A stretch of 36,187 nt of DNA, taken from positions 1-36,187 of the forward strand of contig NZ_JBOFOR010000092.1 in the NCBI RefSeq assembly GCF_051659545.1. Reading direction: 5' to 3'. Position numbers and translations under genes: made by a program. A model generated the notes under the pieces. The model saw only the letters and a list, made by a program, of their open reading frames with translations, made no database searches and was not told the DNA's origin. Below are positions 1-8,198 of the stretch, piece by piece (the stretch's first letter is position 1; every line of letters starts with the position of its first letter). The stretch comes from JBOFOR01 sp051659545 (GTDB taxonomy: Bacteria > Bacillota > Clostridia > Peptostreptococcales > Peptostreptococcaceae).

Positions 1-80
1 GACTACCTGGTTGATAGGTCGAAGGTGTAAGTGCAGTAATGTATTAAGCTTATCGATACTAATAGGTCGAGGACTTGACC
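1..80 (+). rRNA. 23S ribosomal RNA, 3' end (partial)
   Basis: The first 80 bases match the conserved 3' terminus of bacterial 23S rRNA: the GACTACCTGGTTGATAGG stretch and the terminal ACTAATAGGTCGAGGACTTG block just before the usual end. The gene begins upstream of the window. It is followed by 5S rRNA and a tRNA array, so this is the tail of an rrn operon. The 3' end is placed near base 80 by comparison with the usual GACC ending and could be off by a few bases. Confidence 0.95.
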
Positions 81-147
81 AACTAAAATGATTGAAACAA
101 CACTAAATGTATGCAGTTTTCAGAGTACTAACTCTAAAAAATAAAGA

Positions 148-269
<122 letters not shown>

Positions 270-272
270 TAT

Positions 273-347
273 TCCAAGGTAGCTCAACGGTGGAGCAACC
301 GGCTGTTAACCGGTAGGCTGAGGGTTCGAGCCCCTCCCTTGGAGCCA
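273..347 (+). tRNA. tRNA-Asn (GTT)
   Basis: Cloverleaf with acceptor TCCAAGG pairing CCTTGGA, discriminator G and encoded CCA. The anticodon loop CTGTTAA gives GTT. It starts a few bases after 5S rRNA, so it is probably processed from the rrn transcript. Confidence 0.95.
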
Positions 348-356
348 ATTTTAGAT

Positions 357-431
357 GGCCCATTGGTCAAGCGGTCAAGACACCGCCCTTTCACGGCGGT
401 AACAGGGGTTCGATTCCCCTATGGGTCACCA
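357..431 (+). tRNA. tRNA-Glu (TTC)
   Basis: Acceptor GGCCCAT pairs with ATGGGTC. The anticodon loop CTTTCAC gives TTC. Discriminator A and an encoded CCA are present. Second tRNA of the array. Confidence 0.95.
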
Positions 432-440
432 ATTAAATAT

Positions 441-514
441 GCGGGTGTAGCTCAATGGTAGAGTTCCGGCCTTCCAAGCCGGCTGTGAGGGTTCGATCCC
501 CTTCACCCGCTCCA
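441..514 (+). tRNA. tRNA-Gly (TCC)
   Basis: Acceptor GCGGGTG pairs with CACCCGC. The anticodon loop CTTCCAA gives TCC. The CCA end is encoded. Third tRNA of the array and the first of two glycine tRNAs here. Confidence 0.95.
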
Positions 515-523
515 AAATTCCCA

Positions 524-599
524 GGGATTATAGCTCAGCTGGGAGAGCACCTGCCTTACAAGCAGGGGGTCACAGGTTCGAGCCCTGTTAATCCCACCA
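524..599 (+). tRNA. tRNA-Val (TAC)
   Basis: Acceptor GGGATTA pairs with TAATCCC. The anticodon loop CTTACAA gives TAC. Discriminator A and an encoded CCA are present. Confidence 0.95.
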
Positions 600-609
600 T
601 TTATATTGC

Positions 610-686
610 GGCCTGGTAGTTCAGTTGGTTAGAATGCCAGCCTGTCACGCTGGAGGTCGAGGGTTCGAGTCCCTTCCAGGTCGCCA
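610..686 (+). tRNA. tRNA-Asp (GTC)
   Basis: Acceptor GGCCTGG pairs with CCAGGTC, with one G-U. The anticodon loop CTGTCAC gives GTC. The discriminator is G, as expected for Asp, and CCA is encoded. Confidence 0.95.
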
Positions 687-695
687 ATTAAATAT

Positions 696-770
696 GCGGC
701 AATAGTTCAGTGGTAGAGCGCAACCTTGCCAAGGTTGAAGTCGCGAGTTCGAATCTCGTTTGCCGCTCCA
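696..770 (+). tRNA. tRNA-Gly (GCC)
   Basis: Acceptor GCGGCAA pairs with TTGCCGC. The anticodon stem CAACC/GGTTG encloses the loop TTGCCAA, anticodon GCC. The CCA end is encoded. Together with the TCC isoacceptor it lets this array serve all glycine codons by wobble. Confidence 0.95.
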
Positions 771-778
771 TATAATAT

Positions 779-855
<77 letters not shown>

Positions 856-858
856 ATA

Positions 859-889
859 AAAAGTTTCACTATTGTGAAACTTTTTTTTT
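859..889 (+). terminator. Rho-independent terminator of the rrn-tRNA operon
   Basis: The stem AAGTTTCAC/GTGAAACTT with a short loop is followed by a run of nine T. It lies directly after tRNA-Arg. Confidence 0.92.
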
Positions 890-926
890 ATATTTTTATA
901 TAAATGTTCAGAGGAGTTTAAATAAT

Positions 927-956
927 TTGTATATACTAAGATTAATATAGTATAAT
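927..956 (+). promoter_or_regulatory. Sigma-A-type promoter of cdaA
   Basis: -35 TTGTAT at 927-932, 18-base spacer, -10 TATAAT at 951-956, about 45 bases upstream of the cdaA start. Assigned by consensus only. Confidence 0.6.
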
Positions 957-1002
957 ACATAGTGTAAATGATTAAGAGCTTATCAAACAGGAGGATAAAA
1001 CT

Positions 1003-1845
1003 GTGTTGGATATAAATTCTTTTTTAAGTGACTTTTTTGACATAATTTTTAGAATGACAATAAACGATATTATAGACATATTAATAGTAGCTTATATTTT
1101 TTATAAAATATTTATGTTTATAAAAGATACTAGAGCAGAGCAAGTTCTTAAAGGTATATTGTTTTTATTAGTGGCAACTCAATTGAGTGAAACTTTCAAC
1201 TTACATACATTATATTGGATATTAGTTAATGCCCTTCAATTTGGGGTTATAGCAGCACTTATAATTTTTCAACCTGAACTTAGGGCAGGTCTTGAACATA
1301 TAGGAAGAGCTAAGTTTAAGTTTTTTGGAAAAGGTAATATAAACATCTCTGAAGACACAATGAATAAAACGATAGAGGAAATAGTAGAGGCTTTATATTC
1401 TTTATCTAGACAAAAAATTGGTGCCCTTATTATTATGGAAAGAAATACTAAAATAGGTGATATAATTAATACAGGGACTAGTATAGATGGAGAAGTATCA
1501 AGGCAATTATTAATAAATATATTTATACCCAATACTCCACTACATGATGGAGCTGTAGTTATTAGAGAATCCCAACTAAAAGCAGCTGCTTGTTTTTTAC
1601 CATTAACACAGAGTAAAGACTTGAGTAAGGACTTAGGAACTAGGCATAGAGCAGCAATAGGCGTAAGTGAAGTTTCTGATTGTATATCCCTAATAGTTTC
1701 TGAAGAAACAGGAGATGTCTCTATATCAAAAGCAGGTAAATTATATAGAAATATTTCAAAAGAAAGAATGTCAAATATATTACGAAGCAATCTAAAAATA
1801 ACTACAGAAGAAAAAAGCTTTTTTAGAGGTGGTATATTCAGATGA
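1003..1845 (+). CDS. cdaA: Diadenylate cyclase CdaA (membrane-bound c-di-AMP synthase)
   Basis: Makes the essential second messenger c-di-AMP from two ATP at the cell membrane, controlling potassium and osmolyte balance and wall homeostasis. The N-terminal ~90 residues hold three hydrophobic segments. The DAC domain follows, with both signature motifs: DGA at residues 182-184 (in LHDGAVVI) and RHR at 214-216 (in GTRHRAAIG). The length of 280 aa is normal for CdaA (about 270-285). The start is GTG at 1003, eight bases after an AGGAGGA site. The stop overlaps the start of cdaR by 4 bp (ATGA), so the two are translationally coupled. In most Firmicutes glmM follows cdaR, but here glmM sits about 6 kb further on. 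The family assignment is certain; regulation is inferred from context. Confidence 0.97.
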   Translation: MLDINSFLSDFFDIIFRMTINDIIDILIVAYIFYKIFMFIKDTRAEQVLKGILFLLVATQLSETFNLHTLYWILVNALQFGVIAALIIFQPELRAGLEHIGRAKFKFFGKGNINISEDTMNKTIEEIVEALYSLSRQKIGALIIMERNTKIGDIINTGTSIDGEVSRQLLINIFIPNTPLHDGAVVIRESQLKAAACFLPLTQSKDLSKDLGTRHRAAIGVSEVSDCISLIVSEETGDVSISKAGKLYRNISKERMSNILRSNLKITTEEKSFFRGGIFR

Positions 1846-3026
1846 GAGAAAAATTAAAAAATAATTCAAAAATAAAAATAATATCTATGTTAAGTGCTCT
1901 TGTATTATGGATGTACGTTATGGCAGTTGTGGATCCAGAGGAGACAAAGTTAATTGAAGATGTTCCTGTAATTATAACAAATAAAAGTGAATTAAAGGAA
2001 AAAGATTTAATTATTTATCCGGAAACTGAGCTAACAGCAAATATCTACATAACAGGAAAGCTTTCTATGCTTCAAAAAATAAAGAAAGATGATATAAACA
2101 TAAATGGTCAGATAAATGATCCTATAGAGGGGAAAAATCAAATATACTTAAAAGCAATAACTCCACAGAGAGTGACCTATGAATTTAAGAGCTCTGTAAT
2201 GATTATAAATTTGGAAAAAGTAGTTCAAGAAAAAAAGAATATAAAAGTTAAGGTAGAAGGTAAATCAAAAGATAATGTTGATAGAATTGAATTAGAAGAT
2301 GAAAAAAATAGTATACTAGTAACTGGTCCAAGAAGTTTAGTAGATGAAGTAAATGAAGTTATGGCTAATTTGGATACAGGAAATCAAGCTGATGATTTTG
2401 AAAGTGATTTATATTTAAAACCAGTAGATGAAAAAGGAAACAAAGTAAATGGAGTAGAATTGGAAATAAATTCAATAAAAGCCAAAGTTACTCTATTAAA
2501 GGAAAAGGCTGTTCCTATAAAATTACAATTCACTGGTGAAAGTGATTTAGAAAATAATATAAAAGATTATAAACTAAGTCAAGAATATGTAGATATAAAA
2601 GGTAAAAAAGAGATAATAGACAAAATTGGATATATAAGCACTCAACCTGTTGATTTATCAAACCTTGGAGATACAAATTCAAAAGAAATAAGCTTAAACC
2701 TTCCAGAAGGAGTAAAATGCGAGATTAAGTATATAACTGTAAATATAAATAAAATAAGTAAAATGACAAATGAATTTACTTATGATTCTCAAGAAATTCA
2801 AATAAGAAATAGTGAAGAAAATTTTGATACATCAAAATTGAATATTCCGCAGAGTGTTAAAGTGGAAATAGAGTATAATAACAGTATAGGTACTGTATCA
2901 AAACAAGATATAGTGTTATACATAGATTTATCACAAGAAGTAGGTTCAGAGGGCAAATATGAAATAAAATATGAGTCTAAATATACTTTAGATAAAGTAA
3001 CTATAACACCTGATAAAACAGATTAA
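1842..3026 (+). CDS. cdaR: CdaA regulatory protein CdaR (YbbR-domain protein)
   Basis: Partner of the diadenylate cyclase: a membrane-anchored, extracytoplasmic protein made of YbbR repeats that modulates CdaA activity. One N-terminal hydrophobic anchor is seen at about residues 12-30 (ISMLSALVLWMYVMAVVDPE, the usual YbbR lead-in). Several beta-rich repeats with the pattern 'VPI... G...VKV' follow. The length of 394 aa fits a protein with three to four YbbR repeats. It starts 4 bp inside cdaA, so the pair forms a two-gene operon ended by the hairpin at 3102-3177. No catalytic residues are expected. Identity rests on the anchor, the repeat pattern and the adjacency to cdaA. Confidence 0.93.
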   Translation: MREKLKNNSKIKIISMLSALVLWMYVMAVVDPEETKLIEDVPVIITNKSELKEKDLIIYPETELTANIYITGKLSMLQKIKKDDININGQINDPIEGKNQIYLKAITPQRVTYEFKSSVMIINLEKVVQEKKNIKVKVEGKSKDNVDRIELEDEKNSILVTGPRSLVDEVNEVMANLDTGNQADDFESDLYLKPVDEKGNKVNGVELEINSIKAKVTLLKEKAVPIKLQFTGESDLENNIKDYKLSQEYVDIKGKKEIIDKIGYISTQPVDLSNLGDTNSKEISLNLPEGVKCEIKYITVNINKISKMTNEFTYDSQEIQIRNSEENFDTSKLNIPQSVKVEIEYNNSIGTVSKQDIVLYIDLSQEVGSEGKYEIKYESKYTLDKVTITPDKTD

Positions 3027-3101
3027 GAAATAAAAATTGATTCACTTGAGTTATATATTAGTGCTACTTTTAGTAGTCATGAACTCTTGTGTTGATTAAA
3101 A

Positions 3102-3177
3102 AATAAGATGCATTAAATTCTAAATTAATTAAAGAAAGTTTAATCAGTTTAGTTATTGTTGCATCTTATTTTTTTTT
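3102..3177 (+). terminator. Terminator of cdaA-cdaR with long loop
   Basis: The perfect 11-bp arms AATAAGATGCA (3102-3112) and TGCATCTTATT (3160-3170) are followed by seven more T. The 47-base AT-rich loop is unusually long for an intrinsic terminator and can form only weak inner pairs. Confidence 0.8.
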
Positions 3178-3374
3178 GATATATTATAAAAATGAACAAA
3201 AGGAATAAGCAGTTTATAAAAATTTACAAAAATTTCAAATATAGACTAGGAAAACGTTAATAAAAGCTATATAATCTAATTGAGATATAAAATTAAAATT
3301 ACGTATTAAAAGTCTATAAATCATGCAATTTATATTATTAACTTTTTATATATTCAAAATAGGGGGATTAATAG
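3178..3374 (+). other. Intergenic leader of the ptb operon
   Basis: About 200 AT-rich bases between the cdaR terminator and ptb. The best -10 candidate is TATAAT at 3270-3275, without a convincing -35 at 17 bases. The ribosome binding site AGGGGG lies just before the ptb ATG. No riboswitch-like fold or RNA gene was recognised. Confidence 0.4.
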
Positions 3375-4277
3375 ATGAAGAGTTTTGAACAAGTAATAAA
3401 ATTTGCAAAAGAAAGAGGACCTAAGACAATATCAGTAGCTTGTTGTCAAGATAAGGAAGTATTAATGGCTGTTGAGGCAGCAAGGCAAGAGAGAATAGCA
3501 AATGCTATTTTAGTGGGGGATATAGAGAAGACAAGAGAAATAGCAGATAGTATTAATGTAGACATAAATAATTATCAATTAATAGATATTAAAGACTTAT
3601 CAGAAGCATCTCATAAAGCGGTTGAATTAGTTTCCAAGGGAAAAGCAGATATGGTAATGAAAGGACTAGTAGATACATCAATAATCTTAAAGTCAGTTCT
3701 GGATAAAGAAATAGGATTAAGAACTGGAAATGTACTAAGTCATGTAGCCGTATTTGATATAGAAGGATATGATAGACTTTTCTTTATAACTGATGCAGCT
3801 ATGAATTTATCACCAGACGTAAATATCAAAAAACAAATCATAGAAAATGCATGTGAAGTAGCACATTCATTAGATATAGAAGAGCCTAAAGTAGCAGTAA
3901 TATGTGCTAAAGAAAAAGTAAATCCAAAAATGCAGGATACTGTAGATGCAAAAGAACTAGAGCAAATGTGGGAAAGAGGAGAAATAAAAGGCTGTATAGT
4001 AGGAGGACCTTTTGCTTTAGATAATGCTGTATCAGTAGAAGCAGCATTACACAAGGGGATTGAGCATCAAGTTGCTGGAAAAGCAGATATATTATTAGCA
4101 CCAGATATAGAAGCAGGAAATATACTTTATAAATCTTTAGTATTTTTTGCGAAGTCTAAAAATGCAGGAGTAATAGTAGGAGCTAAGGCGCCTATAATAT
4201 TAACTTCGAGAGCAGACAATGAAGAGACTAAATTAAATTCCATAGCATTAGGTGTACTAATGGCAGCTAAAGCTTAG
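3375..4277 (+). CDS. ptb: Phosphate butyryltransferase (Ptb)
   Basis: Converts an acyl-CoA (butyryl-CoA or branched acyl-CoA) and phosphate to acyl-phosphate and CoA, the first half of the substrate-level ATP step completed by the kinase downstream. The 300-aa protein has the PTA/PTB fold: the N-terminal ISVACCQDKEVL region, the central VMKGLVDTS block and the glycine-rich C-terminus (VIVGAKAPIILTSRAD). It starts at ATG 3375 behind AGGGGG, and buk follows after 15 bp. It belongs to the Ptb subfamily rather than the phosphotransacetylase Pta, judged by length, the KGLVDTS motif and pairing with a butyrate-kinase-type gene. The branched-chain 2-oxoacid oxidoreductase in the same operon suggests isobutyryl-, isovaleryl- or 2-methylbutyryl-CoA as substrates; that is inference. 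Confidence 0.95.
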   Translation: MKSFEQVIKFAKERGPKTISVACCQDKEVLMAVEAARQERIANAILVGDIEKTREIADSINVDINNYQLIDIKDLSEASHKAVELVSKGKADMVMKGLVDTSIILKSVLDKEIGLRTGNVLSHVAVFDIEGYDRLFFITDAAMNLSPDVNIKKQIIENACEVAHSLDIEEPKVAVICAKEKVNPKMQDTVDAKELEQMWERGEIKGCIVGGPFALDNAVSVEAALHKGIEHQVAGKADILLAPDIEAGNILYKSLVFFAKSKNAGVIVGAKAPIILTSRADNEETKLNSIALGVLMAAKA

Positions 4278-4292
4278 TATATAGGGGGGATA

Positions 4293-5381
4293 ATGATGGA
4301 GAATGTATTCAAAATACTAGCAATCAATCCAGGTTCAACATCAACTAAAATTGCAGTATTTAATAATGAAGAATTAGTATTTGAAAAAACACTAAGACAT
4401 TCATCGGAAGAAATAGGCCAATACAAAAACACATCAGATCAATTTGAATTCAGAAAAAAAGTAATAGAAGATTCATTAGTAGAAGGTGGTATTAAAGTAG
4501 AAGAACTTAATGCTGTAGTAGGCAGAGGTGGTTTACTTAGACCTATACTAGGTGGAACTTATGTAGTAAACGAAGATATGATAGAAGACCTAAAAGTAGG
4601 TGTACTAGGAGAACATGCTTCTAACCTAGGAGGTATTATAGCAAAAGAAATAGGAAATCAAGTTAATGCTCCATCATACATAGTAGATCCAGTTGTAGTA
4701 GATGAAATGAATGATTTAGCTAGAATATCAGGAATACCAGAAATATCTAGAAAAAGTATCTTCCATGCTTTGAATCAAAAAGCTATAGCTAGAAAAGCAG
4801 CAGGGGAGTTAGGAAAATCTTATGAAGAGTGCAATTTTATAGTAGCTCATATGGGTGGAGGAATCTCTGTTGGAGCTCATGAAAAAGGAAGAGTAGTAGA
4901 TGTTGCTAATGCTTTAGATGGAGAAGGTCCATTTTCACCAGAGAGAAGTGGAGGACTGCCAGTAGGGGACTTAGTAAAAATGTGCTTTAGTGGTAAGTAT
5001 ACTCAAGATGATATCAAAAAGAGAATAAAAGGTAATGGTGGAATTGTAGCATATTTAGATACTAACGACGTGAGAGAAGTAGAAGCAAAAGTTATTGATG
5101 GAGATGAAAAAGCTAAATTAATACACGAAGCTATGGCTTACCAAGTTAGTAAAGAAATAGGTTCATGTTCAGCAGTACTTAAAGGAAATGTAGATGCTAT
5201 TTTATTAACTGGAGGAATTGCATATTCGAACTTAATCACAAGTACTATACAAGAAAGAGTTAAGTATATAGCTGATGTTAAAGTTTATCCAGGGGAAGAT
5301 GAAATGATAGCTTTAGCTCAGGGAGCTCTTAGGGTTTTAAATAAACAAGAAGAACCTAAAATATATTCAAAGAAAGCTTAA
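4293..5381 (+). CDS. buk: Butyrate kinase (Buk)
   Basis: Transfers phosphate from butyryl- or branched acyl-phosphate to ADP, yielding ATP and the free acid. Acetokinase-family features are visible: the N-terminal phosphate loop LAINPGSTSTKIAVF, the HMGGGISVGAH block in mid-protein and LLTGGIAYS near residue 305. The length of 362 aa is typical of Buk and shorter than acetate kinase (about 400). There are two in-frame ATGs at 4293 and 4296 behind a GGGGGG ribosome site; 4293 or 4296 could start the protein. It is co-transcribed with ptb (15 bp gap), and the ATPase gene follows directly. With ptb it forms the energy-conserving end of the acid-forming route. Confidence 0.95.
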   Translation: MMENVFKILAINPGSTSTKIAVFNNEELVFEKTLRHSSEEIGQYKNTSDQFEFRKKVIEDSLVEGGIKVEELNAVVGRGGLLRPILGGTYVVNEDMIEDLKVGVLGEHASNLGGIIAKEIGNQVNAPSYIVDPVVVDEMNDLARISGIPEISRKSIFHALNQKAIARKAAGELGKSYEECNFIVAHMGGGISVGAHEKGRVVDVANALDGEGPFSPERSGGLPVGDLVKMCFSGKYTQDDIKKRIKGNGGIVAYLDTNDVREVEAKVIDGDEKAKLIHEAMAYQVSKEIGSCSAVLKGNVDAILLTGGIAYSNLITSTIQERVKYIADVKVYPGEDEMIALAQGALRVLNKQEEPKIYSKKA

Positions 5382-5394
5382 ATAGGTGAAACAT

Positions 5395-6072
5395 ATGATA
5401 ACTGATGACAAAAGAGTAAGAATCATAATAGGGCACTATGGAAGTGGAAAAAGCGAGTTTTCAATGAACTATGTTACTAAATTAAGAAGTTTAGTAAGTA
5501 ATAAAATAGCACTAGCTGACTTAGATGTAGTTAATGTTTATTTTAGAACTAGAGAAAAAAAAGAATTATTAAATTCTTTAGATATACTTGCTATAGATAG
5601 CTCTATTAATGCACCAACTTTAGATTTACCAGCTGTATCAGCTCAAGTTGTAACACCAATGAATGATAAATCTTATGACTATGTTATAGACGTAGGAGGA
5701 GACAATGTAGGCGCTAGAGTTATAGGTAGATTTAGTCACTTAATAGAAGATAGTGATTATGATATGTTTTGCGTAGTAAATGCAAATAGGGAGCAAACTC
5801 AAACTGTACACCAAGTAATTGATCATATAAAAGCAATAGAAAAATCATCTAACTTAAAAGTAACAGGAATAATAAACAATACCCACTTTATAAGATCTAC
5901 AACAGTAGAGGATATATTAAGAGGATATGAATTATCATTAGAAGTATCAAAGCAATGTAATATACCTATAAAATATACGACTTGCTTAGATTCACTAATT
6001 GATGAGTTACCAAAAGATTTAGAAGGAGAGATTTTTCCAATTAAACTTTATATGAGAGAAGATTGGATGTAG
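5395..6072 (+). CDS. P-loop ATPase of unknown function (CobQ/MinD/ParA-like nucleotide-binding fold)
   Basis: I do not recognise a characterised function. The protein begins with a clear Walker A motif, IIGHYGSGKSE (about residues 12-22), followed by ADLDVVNVYFRTRE and the Walker B-like segment DYVIDVGGDNVGARV. This resembles SIMIBI-class ATPases (MinD, CobB, ArsA type). A switch-like NANREQTQT and a base-recognition-like INNTHF segment follow. No membrane segments are seen. I prefer ATG 5395 (225 aa) because AGGTG at 5384-5388 is its ribosome site; an in-frame GTG at 5386 would add three residues. It lies between buk and the ferredoxin subunit of a 2-oxoacid oxidoreductase, in the same direction. 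A role in maturing or delivering a cofactor for that module is possible but only a guess from context. Confidence 0.85.
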   Translation: MITDDKRVRIIIGHYGSGKSEFSMNYVTKLRSLVSNKIALADLDVVNVYFRTREKKELLNSLDILAIDSSINAPTLDLPAVSAQVVTPMNDKSYDYVIDVGGDNVGARVIGRFSHLIEDSDYDMFCVVNANREQTQTVHQVIDHIKAIEKSSNLKVTGIINNTHFIRSTTVEDILRGYELSLEVSKQCNIPIKYTTCLDSLIDELPKDLEGEIFPIKLYMREDWM

Positions 6073-6114
6073 TTTGAGCTCAAATATATAGCAATTTAAA
6101 GGAGGATTAGGGTA

Positions 6115-6330
6115 ATGGCTAAAGGAAATGTATCTTTTAATCAAGACCGCTGCAAAGGATGTGGATTATGTGTTCAAGCATGTCCATTAAAAATTGTAGT
6201 GTTAGACAGTGGTAAAATCAACAAAAAGGGATATAATCCAGCAGATGTTGTTGAAATGGATAAATGTATAGGGTGTGCAAATTGCGCGACTATGTGTCCA
6301 GATGAGGTTATAACAGTAGAAAGATTTTAA
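6115..6330 (+). CDS. vorD: 2-oxoacid:ferredoxin oxidoreductase, ferredoxin-like delta subunit
   Basis: A 71-aa iron-sulfur protein with two complete CxxCxxCxxxCP motifs (CKGCGLCVQACP and CIGCANCATMCP), each ligating a [4Fe-4S] cluster. It passes electrons from the thiamine-dependent catalytic subunits to ferredoxin. It starts at ATG 6115 behind AAGGAGGA. It precedes the alpha, beta and gamma subunit genes, the standard four-subunit layout of Vor/Kor-type enzymes. As a free gene it would look like a bacterial ferredoxin; the operon position decides for the delta subunit. Substrate specificity cannot be read from this subunit. Confidence 0.92.
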   Translation: MAKGNVSFNQDRCKGCGLCVQACPLKIVVLDSGKINKKGYNPADVVEMDKCIGCANCATMCPDEVITVERF

Positions 6331-6353
6331 TTGAAAAATAAGGGGGAATTTTA

Positions 6354-7442
6354 ATGGCTAAGATACTTATGAAAGGTAACGAAGCATTTGGAAAAGCTGC
6401 TATAGAAGCAGGTTGCAAATACTTCTTTGGTTACCCTATAACTCCACAAAATGAAGTGCCAGAATATATGTCAAGAGAGTTACCTAAAATTGGGGGAGTG
6501 TTTGTACAAGCAGAATCAGAGGTAGCTGCAATTAATATGGTTTATGGAGCAGCAGGAGCAGGTGCAAGAGTTATGACATCTTCATCTTCACCAGGGATTG
6601 CATTAAAGCAAGAAGGAATAACTTATGCAGCAGGAGCTGAGCTTCCATGCGTTGTAATAAACGTAACAAGAGGTGGCCCAGGTCTTGGAACAATACAATC
6701 ATCTCAAGCTGACTACTTTATGTCAACAAGAGGTGGTGGGAACGGAGATTATAGAACTCCTGTATATGCACCAGCAACAGTTCAAGAAGCTGTTGATATG
6801 ATAATAGAAGCATTCGATGTTGCTGATTTTTATAGAACACCAGTTATGGTAGTTGCAGATGGAATGATAGGTCAAATGATGGAACCTGTAGAATTTAAGG
6901 AACCTAAAAAGAGAGACTTACAACCTAAAGATTGGGCAACAACTGGAACTAAAGGTCAAAGAAAACCAAATATAATAAATTCATTATATCTAGAGTCTGA
7001 ATTACTAGAAGAGCATTGTATAAAATTAGATAAAAAGTTTAAAGAAATAGAAGAAAAAGAAGTTCAATGTGAAATGTACAAAACAGAAGATGCTGAAATA
7101 GTATTTGTGGCATATGGAACAACATCAAGAATAGTAAAAAGTACAATAGATATATTAAGAGATAAAGGAATGAAAGCAGGTCTTATAAGACCTAAAACAT
7201 TATGGCCATTCCCATTCAAAGCTTTTGAAGAAATACCTAATGCTAAAAACATATTAACTGTAGAAATGAGTATGGGACAAATGGTAGAAGATGTTCAATT
7301 AGCAGTATCAGGAAAATTACCAGTTCATTTTTATGGAAGAGCAGGTGGTATGGTACCATCTCCAACAGAAATAGCTAATGAAGCTATTAAAATAATGGAT
7401 TCTGCACAAGAATCAGAATTAGCTATGGGAGGTGTTAGATAA
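6354..7442 (+). CDS. vorB: 2-oxoacid:ferredoxin oxidoreductase alpha subunit, VorB type
   Basis: Core subunit of a CoA-acylating 2-oxoacid oxidoreductase. It carries the N-terminal pyruvate-flavodoxin/ferredoxin oxidoreductase domain: GNEAFGKAAIEAGCKYFFGY, the ITPQNEVPEYM segment, AESEVAAINMVYGAAGAGAR and TSSSSPGIALKQEG. The second (domain II-like) region after residue 240 contains VAYGTTSRIV and IRPKTLWPFP. The 362-aa length fits VorB/KorA alpha subunits. The stop and the beta-subunit start overlap by one base (TAATG). The VorB assignment (3-methyl-2-oxobutanoate) is favoured over KorA (2-oxoglutarate) mainly because ptb-buk sits in the same cluster, so it should be read as probable. Confidence 0.92.
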   Translation: MAKILMKGNEAFGKAAIEAGCKYFFGYPITPQNEVPEYMSRELPKIGGVFVQAESEVAAINMVYGAAGAGARVMTSSSSPGIALKQEGITYAAGAELPCVVINVTRGGPGLGTIQSSQADYFMSTRGGGNGDYRTPVYAPATVQEAVDMIIEAFDVADFYRTPVMVVADGMIGQMMEPVEFKEPKKRDLQPKDWATTGTKGQRKPNIINSLYLESELLEEHCIKLDKKFKEIEEKEVQCEMYKTEDAEIVFVAYGTTSRIVKSTIDILRDKGMKAGLIRPKTLWPFPFKAFEEIPNAKNILTVEMSMGQMVEDVQLAVSGKLPVHFYGRAGGMVPSPTEIANEAIKIMDSAQESELAMGGVR

Positions 7443-8197
7443 TGGCTGTTGTATTTAAAAAAACAGAAGGATTAACAGAAGTTCAAACTCACTATTGTCC
7501 AGGATGTACTCATGGTATAATTCATAGATTAGTAGGAGAAGTTTTAGAAGAATTAGATGTATTAGGTGATACTATAGGTGTTGCTCCAGTTGGATGTTCA
7601 GTATTAGCATACAAATACTTCAATTGTGATGTTCAAGAAGCTTCTCATGGTAGAGCGCCAGCTGCAGCTACTGGAATAAAAAGAGTTCACCCTGATAAGA
7701 CAGTATTTACTTACCAAGGGGATGGAGACTTAGCTTCAATAGGAACTGCAGAAATAGTTCATGCAGCTGCTAGAGGAGAAAAGTTCACTACTATATTTGT
7801 AAACAATGCTATATATGGAATGACAGGTGGTCAAATGGCACCAACAACTTTAGTTGGTCAAAAGGCTACTACAGCACCAAGAGGAAGAGAAATTGAAACA
7901 CAAGGTTTCCCAATAAGAATGAGTGAAATGTTATCTACATTACCTGGAGCAGTGTTTGTAGAAAGAGTTTCAGTAGATACACCAGCTAATGTAAGAAAAG
8001 CTAAAAAGGCTATAAAGAAAGCTTTCGAGGTTCAACATGCTGGATTAGGGTTCGGTATAGTTGAAGTATTATCAACTTGTCCAACAAACTGGGGATTAGC
8101 TCCAAATGATTCTCTACAATGGTTAAGAGATAATATGATACCGTACTATCCATTAGGAAATATAAAAGATATTGAACTAAATCAGGAGGTGAAGTAA
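7442..8197 (+). CDS. vorA: 2-oxoacid:ferredoxin oxidoreductase beta subunit (thiamine pyrophosphate-binding)
   Basis: Binds thiamine pyrophosphate and an iron-sulfur-linked site to decarboxylate the 2-oxoacid. Seen are the N-terminal HYCPGCTHG motif, AYKYFNCDVQEASHGRAPA, and the TPP/Mg signature GDGDLASIGTAEI followed by NNAIYGMTGGQMAPTT. The length of 251 aa is typical. ATG 7442 overlaps the alpha-subunit stop by one base; the gamma subunit starts one base after its stop and has its ribosome site (AGGAGGTGA) inside this gene's 3' end. The three subunits are therefore tightly coupled for stoichiometric synthesis. Confidence 0.93.
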   Translation: MAVVFKKTEGLTEVQTHYCPGCTHGIIHRLVGEVLEELDVLGDTIGVAPVGCSVLAYKYFNCDVQEASHGRAPAAATGIKRVHPDKTVFTYQGDGDLASIGTAEIVHAAARGEKFTTIFVNNAIYGMTGGQMAPTTLVGQKATTAPRGREIETQGFPIRMSEMLSTLPGAVFVERVSVDTPANVRKAKKAIKKAFEVQHAGLGFGIVEVLSTCPTNWGLAPNDSLQWLRDNMIPYYPLGNIKDIELNQEVK

Positions 8198-8198
8198 T

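Noticed and set aside
1269..1790. 173-codon open frame on the minus strand across cdaA
   Set aside because: Antisense of a confidently identified gene, with no plausible start signal or domain.
3192..3260. 22-codon basic ORF (MNKRNKQFIKIY...) upstream of ptb
   Set aside because: No ribosome site, and chance ORFs of this size are frequent in AT-rich DNA.
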